Part shown: one piece after another, positions 6,141 to 6,811 of the stretch | Layout: every line of letters begins with the position of its first letter | Numbering within the stretch: the first letter of the stretch is position 1 | DNA from: CAZSTA01 sp964609495 [NCBI: uncultured bacterium] | GTDB taxonomy: Bacteria; CAZSTA01 | Assembly: GCA_964609495.1 (NCBI GenBank) | Contig: CAZSTA010000012.1 | Coordinates: forward strand, 25,153 to 31,963 | Reading direction: 5' to 3' | DNA length: 6,811 bases | The notes under the pieces: model-generated | Database searches by the model: none | Told to the model about the DNA's origin: nothing | The model's input: only the letters and a program-made list of their open reading frames with translations | Position numbers and translations under genes: made by a program

Positions 6141-6149
6141 CAAAATTAT
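6141..6149. repeat. Target site duplication, right copy
   Basis: CAAAATTAT is identical to 5898-5906 and directly follows the right terminal repeat. Removing one copy and the 234-bp element would rebuild the uninterrupted intergenic sequence, with the insertion point just upstream of the promoter at 6161. Confidence 0.85.
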
Positions 6150-6160
6150 GAATACAGGTA

Positions 6161-6189
6161 TTGCAATAATTGAGTTATTATAGTAAAAT
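6161..6189 (+). promoter_or_regulatory. Likely promoter of the BMC-like/J-domain pair
   Basis: TTGCAA at 6161-6166 and TAAAAT at 6184-6189 are separated by 17 bp, placing a start point near 6196, about 40 bases ahead of the TTG start. It begins only 11 bp beyond the mobile element's target duplication, so the insertion replaced whatever lay upstream of the -35 box. Confidence 0.45.
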
Positions 6190-6234
6190 TAGGAGAGTCG
6201 TAGCAGAAGATCCCAGAAGTGGAGGTAGAACGAA

Positions 6235-6546
6235 TTGGCTTCTATTGTTAGATTGATCAAAGCTCCAACCCCTAGCACTATAGATATGTTGACTAAGCGA
6301 ATGAGCAGAGAGGATAGAGAGGAGATTATGGCAGGCACTTGGGATGCGGTGGGTCTGGTTAGGGATAACCTTCCCAATATGTTCGCTATGGCTGATATAG
6401 CTGATAAAGCCGCCAGGGTAGTGGTGAGGGAGATTCGAGGTATCTGTCCTCAGCATTTCGGTATGCTCGGAATATTCGGGGATACAGCGGCAGTTCAGGC
6501 GGCTTTAGCGGCTATTACAGAATCGAGTCTCGGTTCTCGAGATTAA
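6235..6546 (+). CDS. BMC-domain-like protein, possible EutS/PduU-type shell protein
   Basis: This 103-residue protein starts at TTG with an ideal GGAGGT site (6221-6226) eight bases upstream and an in-frame stop just before it. Residues 38-94 follow the pattern of a bacterial microcompartment shell domain: AVGLVRDNLP, then MADIADKAARVVVREI (compare the family's A-D-x-A-x-K-A-A-x-V), then a turn and IFGDTAAVQAALAAI (the family's GD-x-x-A-V-x-A-A). The leading part, IVRLIKAPTPSTIDMLTKRM, resembles the N-terminal strand and helix of the circularly permuted EutS/PduU type. Such proteins form hexameric tiles of protein shells. The match is from memory of family patterns, and the C-terminus is shorter than in EutS. 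No microcompartment enzyme is visible here, and the J-domain gene follows after 14 bp. An unrelated alpha/beta protein remains possible. Confidence 0.6.
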   Translation: MASIVRLIKAPTPSTIDMLTKRMSREDREEIMAGTWDAVGLVRDNLPNMFAMADIADKAARVVVREIRGICPQHFGMLGIFGDTAAVQAALAAITESSLGSRD

Positions 6547-6560
6547 AAGGGGATGGTAAG

Positions 6561-6811
6561 ATGAGTAAATTCGAGGAAATAGATGAAGCGAGGAGAATAT
6601 TAGGACTGAGGGAGACAGCAACTATGGCCGAGATAAAGAGAGCTTATCGCAATCTAGTCCATAGATACCATCCTGATAAGAAGCCTAATGGGGAATATGA
6701 AGATGAGCGTTTCAGAAGAGTTCAGAGGGCTTATGAGATGATCCTCGATTTCTGCAAGAACTATCGCTACTCCTTCACCGAAGATAAGGTGGAGGATGCT
6801 TATTATAATCC
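6561..6811 (+). CDS. J-domain (DnaJ-like) protein, 3' end beyond the window
   Basis: The reading frame is open from ATG 6561 to the right edge (83 codons seen). Residues 8-70 form a J domain: DEARRILGLRETATMAEIKRAYRNLVHRYHPDKKP, with the essential HPD at 37-39, then RFRRVQRAYEMILDFC as the last helix. J domains stimulate the ATPase of Hsp70 (DnaK) and deliver clients to it. Unlike true DnaJ, no Gly/Phe-rich linker follows the domain; the sequence goes on with NYRYSFTEDKVEDAYYN. This suggests a short, specialised J protein rather than the general chaperone. GGGGA (6549-6553) serves as ribosome site seven bases before the ATG. It is 14 bp behind the BMC-like gene, so the two are very likely co-transcribed. 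The C-terminal part and any second domain cannot be seen. Confidence 0.88.
   Translation, partial: MSKFEEIDEARRILGLRETATMAEIKRAYRNLVHRYHPDKKPNGEYEDERFRRVQRAYEMILDFCKNYRYSFTEDKVEDAYYN

Noticed and set aside
6178-6456. Antisense frame opposite the BMC-like gene
   Set aside because: The plus-strand frame has a textbook ribosome site and a domain-like protein pattern; the antisense frame has neither.

Overview
The window looks like a chromosomal segment of a bacterium of moderate, roughly mid-40s GC content, probably from an uncultured lineage. Start codons include several TTG and GTG codons behind good AGGAGG-type ribosome sites, and promoters resemble the TTGACA/TATAAT class. A Chloroflexota- or Firmicutes-like source would fit the PspC, VanZ-like and MATE proteins, but nothing in the sequence fixes the phylum and I do not claim one.

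Left part, minus strand (1-1956): a short PspC-domain membrane protein, a VanZ-like membrane protein and an aldo/keto reductase lie in the same direction. A ribosome site at the extreme left edge suggests another gene begins just outside. The reductase is clearly GC-richer than everything around it and may be a later arrival.

Centre, plus strand (1957-5464): a MarR-type regulator has a near-consensus promoter, followed by two copies of the same AT-rich palindromic core 30 bp apart, which are candidate operators. The regulator overlaps a MATE-family efflux transporter gene. The 3' end of the regulator plus the whole transporter gene has been duplicated in tandem as a unit of about 1503 bp. A second transporter gene, about 80% identical in protein, therefore follows, and a headless 3' remnant of the marR gene supplies its ribosome site. 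The three parts probably act as one regulated drug or metabolite efflux operon.

Right part (5465-6811): a small zinc-ribbon protein is on the minus strand. It is followed by a complete non-coding mobile element of 234 bp with terminal inverted repeats of about 22 bp, a 9-bp target duplication and a GC-rich palindromic core. Just beyond it, with its own likely promoter, is a two-gene plus-strand unit. The first gene encodes a small protein that reads like a EutS/PduU-type bacterial microcompartment shell domain. The second encodes a J-domain protein cut by the right edge. This last pair is the most functionally open part of the window.
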